Assembly: GCA_000721375.1 (NCBI GenBank)
Contig: JOGW01000002.1
Span: 62,001 to 126,000, forward strand
Source of the DNA: Streptomyces sp. NRRL B-3428
GTDB lineage: Bacteria > Actinomycetota > Actinomycetes > Streptomycetales > Streptomycetaceae
Direction of reading: 5' to 3'
Length of the DNA: 64,000 nucleotides
Shown: piece by piece, positions 1 through 9,147 of the stretch
How the letters are laid out: every line of letters begins with the position of its first letter
How positions within the stretch are numbered: the stretch's first letter is position 1
Translations under genes and position numbers: made by a program
The notes under the pieces: generated by a model
What the model was told of the DNA's origin: nothing
What the model saw: only the letters and a program-made list of their open reading frames with translations
Database searches by the model: none

Positions 1-38
1 TGGTGCCGGTGGACGGCGGGGCGCTGCGGGGGTTCTGA
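1..38 (+). CDS. Partial gene, C-terminal end of a probable SDR oxidoreductase
   Basis: An open frame enters from the left edge and ends at TGA 36-38, giving the tail VPVDGGALRGF. A 'VDGG' followed by about six residues is the usual end of short-chain dehydrogenase/reductase proteins, so this is probably the C-terminus of an SDR enzyme. A strong hairpin follows within 10 bases, which fits a gene end. Only 11 residues are visible, so the assignment rests on the tail motif and the terminator. Confidence 0.45.
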   Translation, partial: VPVDGGALRGF

Positions 39-46
39 CCCTTGGT

Positions 47-101
47 CCCGGCCGGCGTCGGGATCCGAACTTCGTTCGGACGGCCTCGAACGCCGGCCGG
101 G
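47..101. terminator. Bidirectional hairpin terminator
   Basis: An 11-bp perfect inverted repeat (47-57 with 91-101, CCCGGCCGGCG) encloses a second 7-bp hairpin (64-70 with 74-80, loop TTC). It lies between two convergent genes, the rightward partial gene and the leftward amaP gene, and can serve both. Confidence 0.7.
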
Positions 102-108
102 CTGCTCC

Positions 109-687
109 TCAACTCACCCGCTGCGCCCGACGCCGGGCCGCCCCCATCTCCACCTCCGCCGGCAGCCGGTCGAGACCGGCCGAGTCCCGGGCCTGCGCCA
201 ACGCCGCCGAGCTCAGAAGCTGAAGCGCCGACCGCGGCTCCGCGTGCGACTCCAGCACGAGCTGCACCCGCGCCTGAGGCGCATTCCGCCGCCCCACGAG
301 CAGCACATCCGCCTGCCCCACCCCGTCCAACTCCTCGGCGGCCCCGGCCAGTACACCCGCCAGAGCCCGCGCCCGCAGCAACGCCCCCTGCCCGTCCCCG
401 CTGTCCACGAGCACCTCGGTGAGACGGTTGCGCCGGACCTGGGCCACCAGGGACCACACCATCAGCCCGAAGAGCACACCCAGCGCGCCGAACACCGCCG
501 GCCACCACCAGGTGTCCTCCCGGTACCGGTCCCGCGCGGAGTCGGCGAGCAGCACATCGCCGGACGTGTCGTAGAACCACCAGGACGGCAACGACACCCC
601 GAGCCCGGCGAGCAGCACACTCCCGCCGACGACCAGGAGCGCAAGCCCCACCACCCCGAGCAGCACACGATTCACGATCCTCAGCAT
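109..687 (-). CDS. amaP: AmaP-like membrane anchor for Asp23 proteins
   Basis: A 192-residue protein with two membrane helices (about residues 7-29 and 62-84) and a cytoplasmic C-terminal half ending in an Arg-rich tail. This layout and size match AmaP, the alkaline shock response membrane anchor that tethers Asp23 in Gram-positive bacteria. It is the last gene of a leftward operon with two Asp23-domain genes, starting 4 bases after the preceding gene. The role as anchor is taken from the family; the sequence itself shows only topology and context. Confidence 0.82.
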   Translation of the reverse strand: MLRIVNRVLLGVVGLALLVVGGSVLLAGLGVSLPSWWFYDTSGDVLLADSARDRYREDTWWWPAVFGALGVLFGLMVWSLVAQVRRNRLTEVLVDSGDGQGALLRARALAGVLAGAAEELDGVGQADVLLVGRRNAPQARVQLVLESHAEPRSALQLLSSAALAQARDSAGLDRLPAEVEMGAARRRAQRVS

Positions 688-691
688 GGCC

Positions 692-1420
692 TCAGCCCTT
701 CCCCGGACGTGACACCGTCACCGACAGCGCGGGTCCCGCCACCAGGCCGAGCGACATGATCCCGTCGCCCAGCGCGGCGTCCAAGTCGGCCCGTACCTCG
801 TCGAGTTCACGGAAGTGCGAGACGGCCCGCACCTCGACCTTGGAGCGGTACACCCGCACGCGTACGGACTGCACACCCGCGACCTCCATCGCCCGGTCCC
901 GCAGGACCAGGGCCGCGGCCCCGCTGTCCAGCCAGGCGCGTACGTCACGGTCGCCGCTGCGCATCGGCAGCGCCGAGCGATGGCCCGGAGTGACGGCGAG
1001 CACCAGGAGACCGAGGCCGACCAGCACGGCAAGCGCCGCACCCGCAAGGACCCAACGGTCGTCCAGAGAACGTCCCGCGAACTGCTGCGCCAGCTCCTTG
1101 CGCCAGGTCATCGCCGACTGTTCGGCCCGTACCGCCACAAGGTCGTAGATCAAAAGGCCGGCGCCGGCCACGAGCAGCAGCGCGAGCACCCCTGCGGGGA
1201 CCCGGCGCACCGACCACAGCCGACGGCCGTCACCGTCCTCCTCGGGCGTGACGACCGGGGCGTACCGTGCGGCCGACGCCGACTGGTCGAGCTCGCTCTG
1301 CGCCCGCTGCAGCACCTCGGCCTTCTCCAGTTCGACCTTCTCCAGGACGGGCAGGCTCCGTGTCGTGCCCTCGCTCTCGGGACCGGGCGGCGCCGCCCGG
1401 CCTTCGGGTCCTTCGCTCAT
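692..1420 (-). CDS. DUF6286-like two-helix membrane protein of the Asp23 operon
   Basis: A 242-residue protein: a polar, acidic N-terminal 70 residues rich in Glu and Gln, a membrane helix near 76-96, a short extracytoplasmic loop, a second helix near 123-143, then a cytoplasmic domain of about 100 residues. The C-terminal domain, with its alternating 'VRVRVYRSKVEVRAVS' strand, looks like an Asp23/AmaP-type fold. The start ATG (1418-1420) overlaps the TGA of the upstream Asp23 gene as ATGA, so translation is probably coupled. An in-frame extension further upstream is possible but runs over the neighbour and has no advantage. Function unknown beyond association with envelope stress proteins. 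Confidence 0.8.
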   Translation of the reverse strand: MSEGPEGRAAPPGPESEGTTRSLPVLEKVELEKAEVLQRAQSELDQSASAARYAPVVTPEEDGDGRRLWSVRRVPAGVLALLLVAGAGLLIYDLVAVRAEQSAMTWRKELAQQFAGRSLDDRWVLAGAALAVLVGLGLLVLAVTPGHRSALPMRSGDRDVRAWLDSGAAALVLRDRAMEVAGVQSVRVRVYRSKVEVRAVSHFRELDEVRADLDAALGDGIMSLGLVAGPALSVTVSRPGKG

Positions 1421-1779
1421 CGTGTCCTCCCCACCCGCTGCGCCCGCGCCGGATGCAGTCGCTCCACGTGGATGGCCACCTCGGGCACGGTCATCCCCGC
1501 CAACGCCTCTACCCGTTCGGAGACTTGACGACGCACCGCCGCGCACTGAGCGCCGATGTCGCAGGGATAGCCCAGCTCCAGGGTGATCCGCACCCGTGCG
1601 GACACACCACTCACCCGCACCACGGCCTGCGGCCGACCGCCGTCCGGGGGCACACCGACCGGCAGCGCCTCACTGGCCGCGTAGGCGGCGATCTTCTCGA
1701 CGACACGGTCCGCGATCGTGGTCGCACCCCGTTCGCCCGCCGGCACCACCCGCACACCGGGACTGCCGGCCGCGGCCAT
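1417..1779 (-). CDS. Asp23/Gls24 family envelope stress response protein (short paralogue)
   Basis: A 120-residue single-domain protein. The pattern 'GATTIADRVVEKIAAYAA' near residue 18, followed by short beta strands ('VRVSGVSARVRITLELGYP'), is the Asp23/Gls24 fold. Asp23 proteins are abundant cytoplasmic proteins held at the membrane by AmaP and linked to cell-envelope homeostasis. It overlaps the upstream 65-residue gene by one base (TGATG) and the downstream DUF6286-like gene by four. It is a diverged paralogue of the protein at 2011-2502, so the two may form mixed complexes. Confidence 0.88.
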   Translation of the reverse strand: MAAAGSPGVRVVPAGERGATTIADRVVEKIAAYAASEALPVGVPPDGGRPQAVVRVSGVSARVRITLELGYPCDIGAQCAAVRRQVSERVEALAGMTVPEVAIHVERLHPARAQRVGRTR

Positions 1780-1976
1780 CAGCGCCGCCGTTCGCCGCGG
1801 GACTCACCGCGGCCGCGGAAGAGATCGCCCACGTCCAAGTCCCCGTCCGCGTACCGCCCGATCAGGAACCCGAGCGCACCGAGCGCCGCCACGAGCAGGA
1901 ACGCGCCGAACCCGCCGAAGTACGCGGCGAATCCGAGCGCCATCCCCGCGAGCAGCCCCACAGAAGCCCTGCTCAT
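1779..1976 (-). CDS. Small DUF2273-like membrane protein
   Basis: A 65-residue protein with two closely packed Gly/Ala-rich helices (about 7-24 and 26-41) and a charged tail containing 'GRYADGDLDVGDLF'. Small two-helix proteins of the DUF2273 type accompany Asp23/AmaP genes in Firmicutes and actinomycetes, and this one sits between two Asp23 genes. It starts 34 bases after the upstream Asp23 gene and overlaps the next by one base. Probably part of the membrane platform of the complex; no enzymatic motif is visible. Confidence 0.82.
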   Translation of the reverse strand: MSRASVGLLAGMALGFAAYFGGFGAFLLVAALGALGFLIGRYADGDLDVGDLFRGRGESRGERRR

Positions 1977-2010
1977 CCCTCACGCCTTCCGTTCCGCCGA
2001 TGCCGGTGTC

Positions 2011-2502
2011 TCACTGGAGCCGCGTCTCGTCGTCGTCCTCCTCGTCGGGCAGCTTCACATCGCCGACCGCGATATTGACCTCGACGACTTCGAGCCCGGT
2101 CATCCGCTCGACGGCGGCGATCACGTTCTCCCGTACGGCCCGGGCCACATCCGCGATCGAGACGCCGTACTCGACGACGATCTCCAGATCCAGCGCCGTC
2201 TGCACCTCACCGACCTCGGCCTTGACGCCCCGTGTCACGGACTTGGCGCCCGGCACCCGGTCACGCATCGCCCCGAAGGTCCGTGACAGGCCGCTCCCCA
2301 TCGCGTGTACGCCGACCACGTCCCGCGCGGCCATCCCCGCGATCTTCTCCACCACTCCGTCGGAGATGGTGGTGCGCCCGCGCGTCGCGGGATCCCCGCC
2401 GCCGCGCTTCTTCACCGCCGCGCCGGTCTGCTCCCCGGCAGCGGTCTGCCCCGAAGCTGCCTGCAGAGTGACTTCCTTGCCCTGTTGTGCGGTCTCGGTC
2501 AT
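2011..2502 (-). CDS. Asp23/Gls24 family envelope stress response protein
   Basis: A 163-residue protein, first gene of the leftward operon. A low-complexity N-terminus (about 35 residues, Ala/Gln/Gly) precedes the Asp23 domain, which begins at 'GRTTISDGVVEKIAGMAA' and continues with 'VGVHAMGSGLSRTFGAM' and the strand 'ALDLEIVVEYGVSIADV'. The tail is acidic (EEDDDE). Start choice: ATG at 2502; an in-frame ATG at 2514 is equally possible, and the reading frame stays open to 2586, but that would run into the divergent gene. The 82-base gap to the divergent P10-like gene should hold both promoters. Confidence 0.9.
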   Translation of the reverse strand: MTETAQQGKEVTLQAASGQTAAGEQTGAAVKKRGGGDPATRGRTTISDGVVEKIAGMAARDVVGVHAMGSGLSRTFGAMRDRVPGAKSVTRGVKAEVGEVQTALDLEIVVEYGVSIADVARAVRENVIAAVERMTGLEVVEVNIAVGDVKLPDEEDDDETRLQ

Positions 2503-2584
2503 CGCTTGTCCCATCGCTGCCGACTGCACTTCTTCGCCCACGGTAAACGCGAGTGCCCAATCGGTCACCGGGCAAGCTGGATCC

Positions 2585-3304
2585 ATGGACGGTTTGACAC
2601 AGGCGATACGTCAACAACTGGGCCTGGGACGCCTGTTGGCGCTCGGCGGCCCCGCCGACGGGGCATGGATCGCGGAGTCGGCGGCGCGCGCCGTCCTGGA
2701 GCGCGCCGCCGCGGGAGTACGCGGAGTGCGCCTCGACGCGTTACGGCTGGCGCTCGCCGATCCGGACGCGGCGGGCGAGCCGGTGGTACCGGGGCCGCCG
2801 AGCGCGCTGCCGCCGGGCCCGCTCAGGGTGACGGCCGAGTGCGTCGCGACGGCGGACAGGCCGCTGCCGGCCGTCGCGGAAGGTCTGCGCGCGAGGCTGG
2901 GCGTCGCCGCCCATGGTCTCGGCCTGGTGGTGGAGGCCGTTGACCTGCGGATCACGGAGCTGGTCGAGCCCGGGGAGCTGCCCCGCCGAACCCCCTTGCC
3001 CCGCAAGCGCGTCCAGGCGCCCCGGATCGCACCGGGTCGCGACCCGGCCGCCCGCGCCGCCCTCGGCGTGCCGGGGGTGAGCCGGCTGACGGGGACGCCG
3101 GGCGGCACGGGCCACGCCGTACAGGTGGAGGAGCGCCGCACGCCCGGGGCGCTCGCGGCGCGCCATCTCCGTATCGAACTGGCAACCACCGCGCATCACA
3201 ACGCACTTGAGGTCGCCCTCGCGGTCCGCCGCTCCGTGGCGGCAGCGCTCCCCGACCGTCCGACGGTGGCGGTACTGGTCAGCGCGGTCGACGGACTGAC
3301 GTGA
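2585..3304 (+). CDS. P10-like conserved protein divergent from the Asp23 operon
   Basis: A 239-residue soluble protein rich in Ala, Arg and Pro. It begins 'MDGLTQAIRQQLGLGRLL' and ends with an Asp23-like pattern, 'HLRIELATTAHHNALEVALAVRRSVAAALP'-type strands and helices. Proteins like this are annotated in Streptomyces as 'nucleopolyhedrovirus P10 family', a name that carries no functional meaning. The gene is divergent from the Asp23 operon with an 82-base gap and converges with the crotonase gene downstream. I infer a role with the Asp23 complex from position and from the C-terminal similarity; no catalytic motif is seen. Confidence 0.78.
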   Translation: MDGLTQAIRQQLGLGRLLALGGPADGAWIAESAARAVLERAAAGVRGVRLDALRLALADPDAAGEPVVPGPPSALPPGPLRVTAECVATADRPLPAVAEGLRARLGVAAHGLGLVVEAVDLRITELVEPGELPRRTPLPRKRVQAPRIAPGRDPAARAALGVPGVSRLTGTPGGTGHAVQVEERRTPGALAARHLRIELATTAHHNALEVALAVRRSVAAALPDRPTVAVLVSAVDGLT

Positions 3305-3315
3305 CAGAGGTGGGG

Positions 3316-4119
3316 TCAGTCCCCGAGGCCGGCCAGATCCCGCAGCCGCCGCCCCTGCGCCGCCCGCTCGGCCACGCGCTGGTCCTCGTAGGAGCGGTTC
3401 ACCGCACCCTGAAGCAGCGCCTTGGTCTCGACGACGGCATCACGCGGCGCGGTGAGCAGCGCGCCCGCCAAGTCGCGTACGGCGGCGTCGAGTTCCTCCG
3501 CGGGCACGACGAGGTTGGCGAGGCCGATGCGCTCGGCCTCGTCCGCGTGCACGAAGCGCCCGGTGACACAGATCTCCAGGGCGCGCGCGTAGCCGACCAG
3601 ACCGACCAGCGGATGCGTGCCGGTGAGGTCGGGGACGAGCCCGAGGCTGGTCTCGCGCATGGCGAACTGGACGTCATCGGCCGCGACCCGCAGATCGCAG
3701 GCGAGCGCCAGCTGGAAACCGGCACCGATGGCATGCCCCTGCACCGCGGCGACGGTCAGCACATCGCTGCGCCGCCACCACGTGAACGCCTCCTGGTACT
3801 CGGCGATGACCGCATCGAGCTCCGCGTCATCGCCGCGCGCCATGTCCAGGAACGAGGGCTCGCCCTCGAACCCTTCGGGAGTGAAGGCCTGCCGGTCGAG
3901 ACCGGCGGAGAACGACTTGCCCTCCGCGCGCAGGACCACCACACGCACGCTGCCCGGCAGCGCCCGGCCGGCCTCGGTCAACGCCCGCCAGAGTGCAGGA
4001 CTTTGGGCGTTGCGCTTGGCCGCGTTGACCAGGGTCACCGTGGCGAGCGTGTCGTCGATGGTGAGCCGGACGCCGTCCTTGTCGAGGACGACGGTGCCGG
4101 AGGTGTCGTTCGAGTTCAT
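3316..4119 (-). CDS. Enoyl-CoA hydratase/isomerase (crotonase) family protein
   Basis: A 267-residue crotonase-fold protein. The first oxyanion segment is 'AEGKSFSAGLD' (residues 65-75) and the second 'GHAIGAGFQLALACDLRVAA' (128-147). In classical hydratases one catalytic Glu lies in the GGGCEL segment; here that position is Gln136. The second Glu is kept as Glu156 in 'RETSLGLVPD'. The protein therefore probably is not a standard enoyl-CoA hydratase and may be an isomerase, hydrolase or decarboxylase of the superfamily. It is a single gene, converging with the P10-like gene and preceded by a terminator hairpin. Confidence 0.87.
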   Translation of the reverse strand: MNSNDTSGTVVLDKDGVRLTIDDTLATVTLVNAAKRNAQSPALWRALTEAGRALPGSVRVVVLRAEGKSFSAGLDRQAFTPEGFEGEPSFLDMARGDDAELDAVIAEYQEAFTWWRRSDVLTVAAVQGHAIGAGFQLALACDLRVAADDVQFAMRETSLGLVPDLTGTHPLVGLVGYARALEICVTGRFVHADEAERIGLANLVVPAEELDAAVRDLAGALLTAPRDAVVETKALLQGAVNRSYEDQRVAERAAQGRRLRDLAGLGD

Positions 4120-4173
4120 GAGTGTCTCCGCGTGGCCGCAGTCAGAAACAGCAATTAAGTGACTGCACAGTAA

Positions 4174-4205
4174 CCACCCGGCCGGTCATCGGACCGACCG
4201 GGTGG
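4174..4205 (-). terminator. Hairpin terminator downstream of the small HTH gene
   Basis: A 14-bp inverted repeat with one mismatch (CCACCCGGCCGGTC at 4174-4187, loop ATCG, GACCGACCGGGTGG at 4192-4205). It lies 68 bases beyond the end of the leftward HTH gene and before the start of the crotonase gene, so it separates the two units. Confidence 0.7.
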
Positions 4206-4273
4206 CCACCACCGAAGACAAAGGGCATCCCGGCGCCGGAAAACGCCGAAGACATCCCGTACGCCCTAAGGCG

Positions 4274-4492
4274 TCAGGAAGTCGCCTTCTTACCCCGCGT
4301 CGCCCCGCCGCGTCCCCGCAGCGTGACGCCGGACTCGCTGAGCATCCGGTGCACGAAGCCATACGAGCGGCCGGTCGCCTCGGCCAGCGCTCGGATGCTC
4401 GCACCGGAGTCGTACTGCTTCTTCAGGTCTGCCGCGAGCTTGTCGCGCGCGGCGCCGGTTACCCGGCTGCCCTTCTTCAGAGTCTCGGCCAC
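4274..4492 (-). CDS. Small helix-turn-helix DNA-binding protein
   Basis: A 72-residue basic protein. The segment 'SGASIRALAEATGRSYGFVHRMLSESGVTL' (about 30-58) is a helix-turn-helix of the resolvase/HTH_38 type with a following recognition helix, and the tail 'RGRGGATRGKKATS' is basic and flexible. The GTG start at 4490-4492 is chosen because a perfect GAGGAGG lies six bases upstream, while the longer open frame has none. This protein type is very common and nearly invariant in Streptomyces as far as I recall; its target is unknown to me. Probably a nucleoid-associated or global regulator. Confidence 0.88.
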   Translation of the reverse strand: MAETLKKGSRVTGAARDKLAADLKKQYDSGASIRALAEATGRSYGFVHRMLSESGVTLRGRGGATRGKKATS

Positions 4493-4878
4493 CCGTGCCT
4501 CCTCATGGGAAGTGCGCTCTGGACTTCTCATGATCACCCCTCCCGAGCGTCCTGGCCACCCATTCGGCAAGGTCCGTCCGGCCGGAATTGGCGCCTCCAT
4601 CGCGATCTTCACAAGCGGAGGGAATGAATCCGGTGACCTTGGTTCACGTGATCGAACAGGTCCATGAACGAACCGGCAGGTCAAGGCGCACAAGGTCGCG
4701 GTCAACCGCACACGGGCAGGCCAGCCCTTGATCCGGTGTACGACACACTGCGGTACTAGGCGATCTCACTCATACGAAGGATCACGCGTCAGCAGAATGA
4801 TCCAGACGAAGTGGATCAGGCTCGTCCGTTGGTGTTCCGAACGAGCCCTCCCAAGGCCTCGGGGGCCGCCGAAGACCG
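4493..4878. other. Intergenic region with a weak hairpin
   Basis: 386 bases without a supported gene. It should contain the promoter of the leftward HTH gene. A 7-bp inverted repeat (4819-4825 with 4841-4847, GGCTCGT) lies 32 bases beyond the stop of the ABC-F gene and may act as its terminator. The open frames here have no ribosome binding site and no protein-like composition. Confidence 0.5.
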
Positions 4879-6477
<1,599 letters not shown>

Positions 6478-6626
6478 GGGACAGACTCCAGGGCAGATTG
6501 TGGGGAGGCGACGACAAGGGCGACAGCACTGAGGGACGTGTCGACGCCGCCTAATGCACGGGGAGAATGGCCATGGGGCAATTCTAGCGGTGGGGGGCAA
6601 CTGCTTTTGGGGCCCGGTGGGACCTG

Positions 6627-7487
6627 CTAGCGCCGCACGGCGCGCGGGGCCGGCGGTTCGTTGCCCATGGGACGCCTGTGCGGTGCGATGCGCCCGAGGT
6701 CGTCGACCGCTACGACCTGCAAGGGCCAGGCCACCGTGTCCCCGGAACAGGGCTGGGCGAGCACCCAGGCGCGGCCGTGGCGCACGCCCCGTGCCGGTGC
6801 GAAGGCGCAGCCGTGGCGCGCGGGCAGGACCCAGCGCAGATCGCCGTCCTCGCTGCGGTACGCGGTGATCCGCTGCGGGGTCACGACGGCGACCATCCGC
6901 GCCTCGGGGTCGAGCGCCCGCAGCACACCCCGGGCCCCGTGGTCCTTCAGGATGCGCCCGCCTCCCGGGATGGCCCGGTGCCAGCGCACCGCGCTGCCGT
7001 CGCGGAGCGTGTCGGTGATCAGGCCGTCGTCCCAGAGCGTGACCGCGTGCCCGGGCGCGGGCAGCAGCGCGAGCGGCCGGCGCCCTTCGCGCGCGTGGGT
7101 CCAGCGGGTGCGGCCGCTTTCGTCGTACGCGGCGACCGCCTCGCCTTCGATACCGATTGCGTCGCCTTCGCTGCCGATCGCGTCGCCTTCGCTACCGATC
7201 GCCTTGCCTTCGGTCCGCAGCCGCGGCTCGCCCTTGCCGACGGCGGAGTGCCGCACGAGCCGGTCACCGAAGGGGGCCGGGCGTGCGTCGTGTGCGGCGG
7301 TGATCAGCGGGACGGCGGCGGCGAGCGCGAGGGCCAGCGGGAGCATCAGACGGGAAGTGCGGCGCGGAGGCCGCTGCGGGCCGGTCGGCCGGGTCGGGGC
7401 GTAGGGGCCGCCGGCCGGACGCCCGTCGGCACGGGGCTCCGGCTCCGGTACGGCGAGGGCCGCGGTCCGCATCGGTACGCCGCTCAC
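6627..7487 (-). CDS. Membrane-anchored PQQ-like beta-propeller protein with heptapeptide repeat
   Basis: A 286-residue protein: a Pro/Arg-rich cytoplasmic N-terminus of about 45 residues, one membrane helix or signal anchor (about 47-65, 'MLPLALALAAAVPLITAA'), then an extracytoplasmic domain. Recurring 'AAYDESGRTRW', 'AYRSEDGDLRW' motifs resemble PQQ/quinoprotein-type beta-propeller blades ('xxYDxxTGxxxW'), but the domain is short for a full propeller. Residues about 93-120 contain a tandem heptapeptide, EGDAIGS-like, repeated about four times, encoded by 21-bp DNA repeats. Function unknown. It is divergent from the zinc peptidase gene. Confidence 0.75.
   Translation of the reverse strand: MSGVPMRTAALAVPEPEPRADGRPAGGPYAPTRPTGPQRPPRRTSRLMLPLALALAAAVPLITAAHDARPAPFGDRLVRHSAVGKGEPRLRTEGKAIGSEGDAIGSEGDAIGIEGEAVAAYDESGRTRWTHAREGRRPLALLPAPGHAVTLWDDGLITDTLRDGSAVRWHRAIPGGGRILKDHGARGVLRALDPEARMVAVVTPQRITAYRSEDGDLRWVLPARHGCAFAPARGVRHGRAWVLAQPCSGDTVAWPLQVVAVDDLGRIAPHRRPMGNEPPAPRAVRR
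7141..7224. repeat. In-frame 21-bp tandem repeat within the beta-propeller-like gene
   Basis: Units at 7141-7161, 7162-7182, 7183-7203 and a degenerate one at 7204-7224. The first three differ at only a few positions. They encode E-G-(K/D/E)-A-(I/V)-G/A-x heptapeptides on the minus strand. Confidence 0.85.
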
Positions 7488-7685
7488 GTACCCCCCTTGT
7501 CGCTCGTGTCCGGCCGATCCGGCGGTAGCCGCCCGGCCTCGGATCGGCGCAGAGCCTAGTGCGCACGGGATCCGCCTACGGACCGGGCGGCACGCGACAC
7601 GGAGGCGCGAAGGCGCGCGTCGCCCGTTCGGTCCCCTGCCCCACGCCTCCGCTCACCGGGCGTAACAGGATAAGGAGGCCGAGCC

Positions 7686-8603
7686 ATGGAGATTCGGCAT
7701 AAGGAGGGTGAACCCGTGCAGTTCGACGACAACGCCAATCTGGACACCTCCGAGGTCCAGGACGTCCGGGGCAGCCGGATGAAGAGCAAGGCCGCCATCG
7801 GCGGCGGCTTCGCCGGCATCATCGCGCTGATCATGGGCCTCTTCTTCGGTGTCGGCCCGGACAACCTCGGCCTCACCTCGGGCAATGACGACCCCACCGA
7901 CACCGCCTCGAGCGCCGCGCAGGTGCAGCAGACCTGCCGCACCGGGCAGGACGCCAACACCAAGGAAGACTGCCGGATGGTCGCGGTGGTCAACAGCGTG
8001 CAGGACTACTGGCGCCAGGAGTTCCCCCGGCGCAGTGCCCGCTACTCCGACGCGCAGACCGTGTTCTTCTCCGGCCGCGTCAACACCGCGTGCGGCGCGG
8101 CCACTTCGGCGGTCGGGCCGTTCTACTGCCCCGGTGACCGGAAGGTCTATCTGGACCTGGGTTTCTTCAACGAGCTGCGCACCAAGTTCGGCTCCAGCGG
8201 CGGCCCGTTCGCCCAGGCCTACGTGGTGGCGCACGAGTACGGCCACCACGTGCAGAACCTGGCCGGCACGCTGCAGCGCTCCCAGGACGGGCGGACCGGC
8301 GCCAACAGCAACGCCGTACGGGTGGAGCTGCAGGCCGACTGCTATGCGGGTGTGTGGGCCAAGCACGCGACGAGCACTCCGGACGACGCCACCGGCCGCC
8401 CGCTGATCACCTCGCTCACGGACGAGGACATCCGGGACGGTCTGAGCGCCGCCGCTTCGGTGGGTGACGACCGGATCCAGGAGCGCTTCCAGGGCCGGGT
8501 GACGCCCGAGAACTGGACGCACGGTTCGGCCGAGCAGCGCCAGCAGTGGTTCTACCAGGGGTTCCGCACGGGCGACATGGCCCAGTGCAACACCTTCCGG
8601 TGA
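7686..8603 (+). CDS. YpfJ-type neutral zinc metallopeptidase
   Basis: A 305-residue protein of the KPN_02809/YpfJ family. One N-terminal membrane helix (about 38-57) places the rest outside the cytoplasm. The zinc motif HEYGHH is at 183-188, and the downstream '[12 protein letters not shown]' supplies the third ligand region. Four Cys residues (84, 96, 136, 148) may form disulfides. Two ribosome binding sites occur: AAGGAGG at about 7670 before ATG 7686, and a second AAGGAGG at 7701 before an in-frame GTG at 7716. Either start is credible and they differ by ten residues. Substrate unknown. Confidence 0.9.
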   Translation: MEIRHKEGEPVQFDDNANLDTSEVQDVRGSRMKSKAAIGGGFAGIIALIMGLFFGVGPDNLGLTSGNDDPTDTASSAAQVQQTCRTGQDANTKEDCRMVAVVNSVQDYWRQEFPRRSARYSDAQTVFFSGRVNTACGAATSAVGPFYCPGDRKVYLDLGFFNELRTKFGSSGGPFAQAYVVAHEYGHHVQNLAGTLQRSQDGRTGANSNAVRVELQADCYAGVWAKHATSTPDDATGRPLITSLTDEDIRDGLSAAASVGDDRIQERFQGRVTPENWTHGSAEQRQQWFYQGFRTGDMAQCNTFR

Positions 8604-8732
8604 CGGGTCCTCCCAGGCCCGTGGCCGGTGACCGGCCTGCGCCCCCTGTTCCCGCCGGGGATTGTCAGTGCCGGGTGCCAGACTGAGCCGCAGGTCACAT
8701 CCGCATGGAAATCCCCTGAGGAGTGGATCCCC

Positions 8733-9131
8733 ATGGCACAGTCACCGACCATCACTCCGACCTTGGTCTACGCCGACGCGCGGGCCGCGATCCGCCAGCT
8801 CACCGAGGCCTTCGGCTTCACCGAGACCGCGCTGTACGAGGGCGAGGGCGGCCTCGTCGAGCACTGCGAGCTCACGTACGGCGGCGGTGTCGTGATGCTG
8901 AGCTCCAAGGGCCGCGGCGGCGCCTTCGCCAAGGCGATGGAGAAGGCCGGACCCGTCGGCCTGTTCATCCATGTCGACGACGTCGACACCCACCACAAGC
9001 GCAGCGTCGAGCACGGCGTCGAGATCCTGATGCCGCCCACCGATCAGGACTACGGATCGCGGGACTACATGGCCCGCGATCTCGAGGGCAATGTCTGGAG
9101 CTTCGGGAACTACAGCCCGCAGGCGGGCTGA
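8733..9131 (+). CDS. VOC (glyoxalase/bleomycin resistance) family protein
   Basis: A 132-residue single VOC domain: beta-alpha-beta modules beginning 'TPTLVYADARAAIRQLTEAFGF' and ending 'YMARDLEGNVWSFGNY'. The C-terminal 'D-x-E-G-N-x-W-x-F' is typical of metal-dependent VOC enzymes, glyoxalase-like or of unknown substrate. ATG 8733 has TGAGGAG at the right distance upstream; the frame remains open further upstream without support. It converges with the following leftward gene with a 16-base gap. Confidence 0.9.
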   Translation: MAQSPTITPTLVYADARAAIRQLTEAFGFTETALYEGEGGLVEHCELTYGGGVVMLSSKGRGGAFAKAMEKAGPVGLFIHVDDVDTHHKRSVEHGVEILMPPTDQDYGSRDYMARDLEGNVWSFGNYSPQAG

Positions 9132-9147
9132 GCACCGTCGCGACGGG

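Noticed and set aside
1718..2584. Upstream extension of the P10-like gene by 289 codons
   Set aside because: It would run antisense through the Asp23 gene and lacks protein-like composition; ATG 2585 is the natural start.
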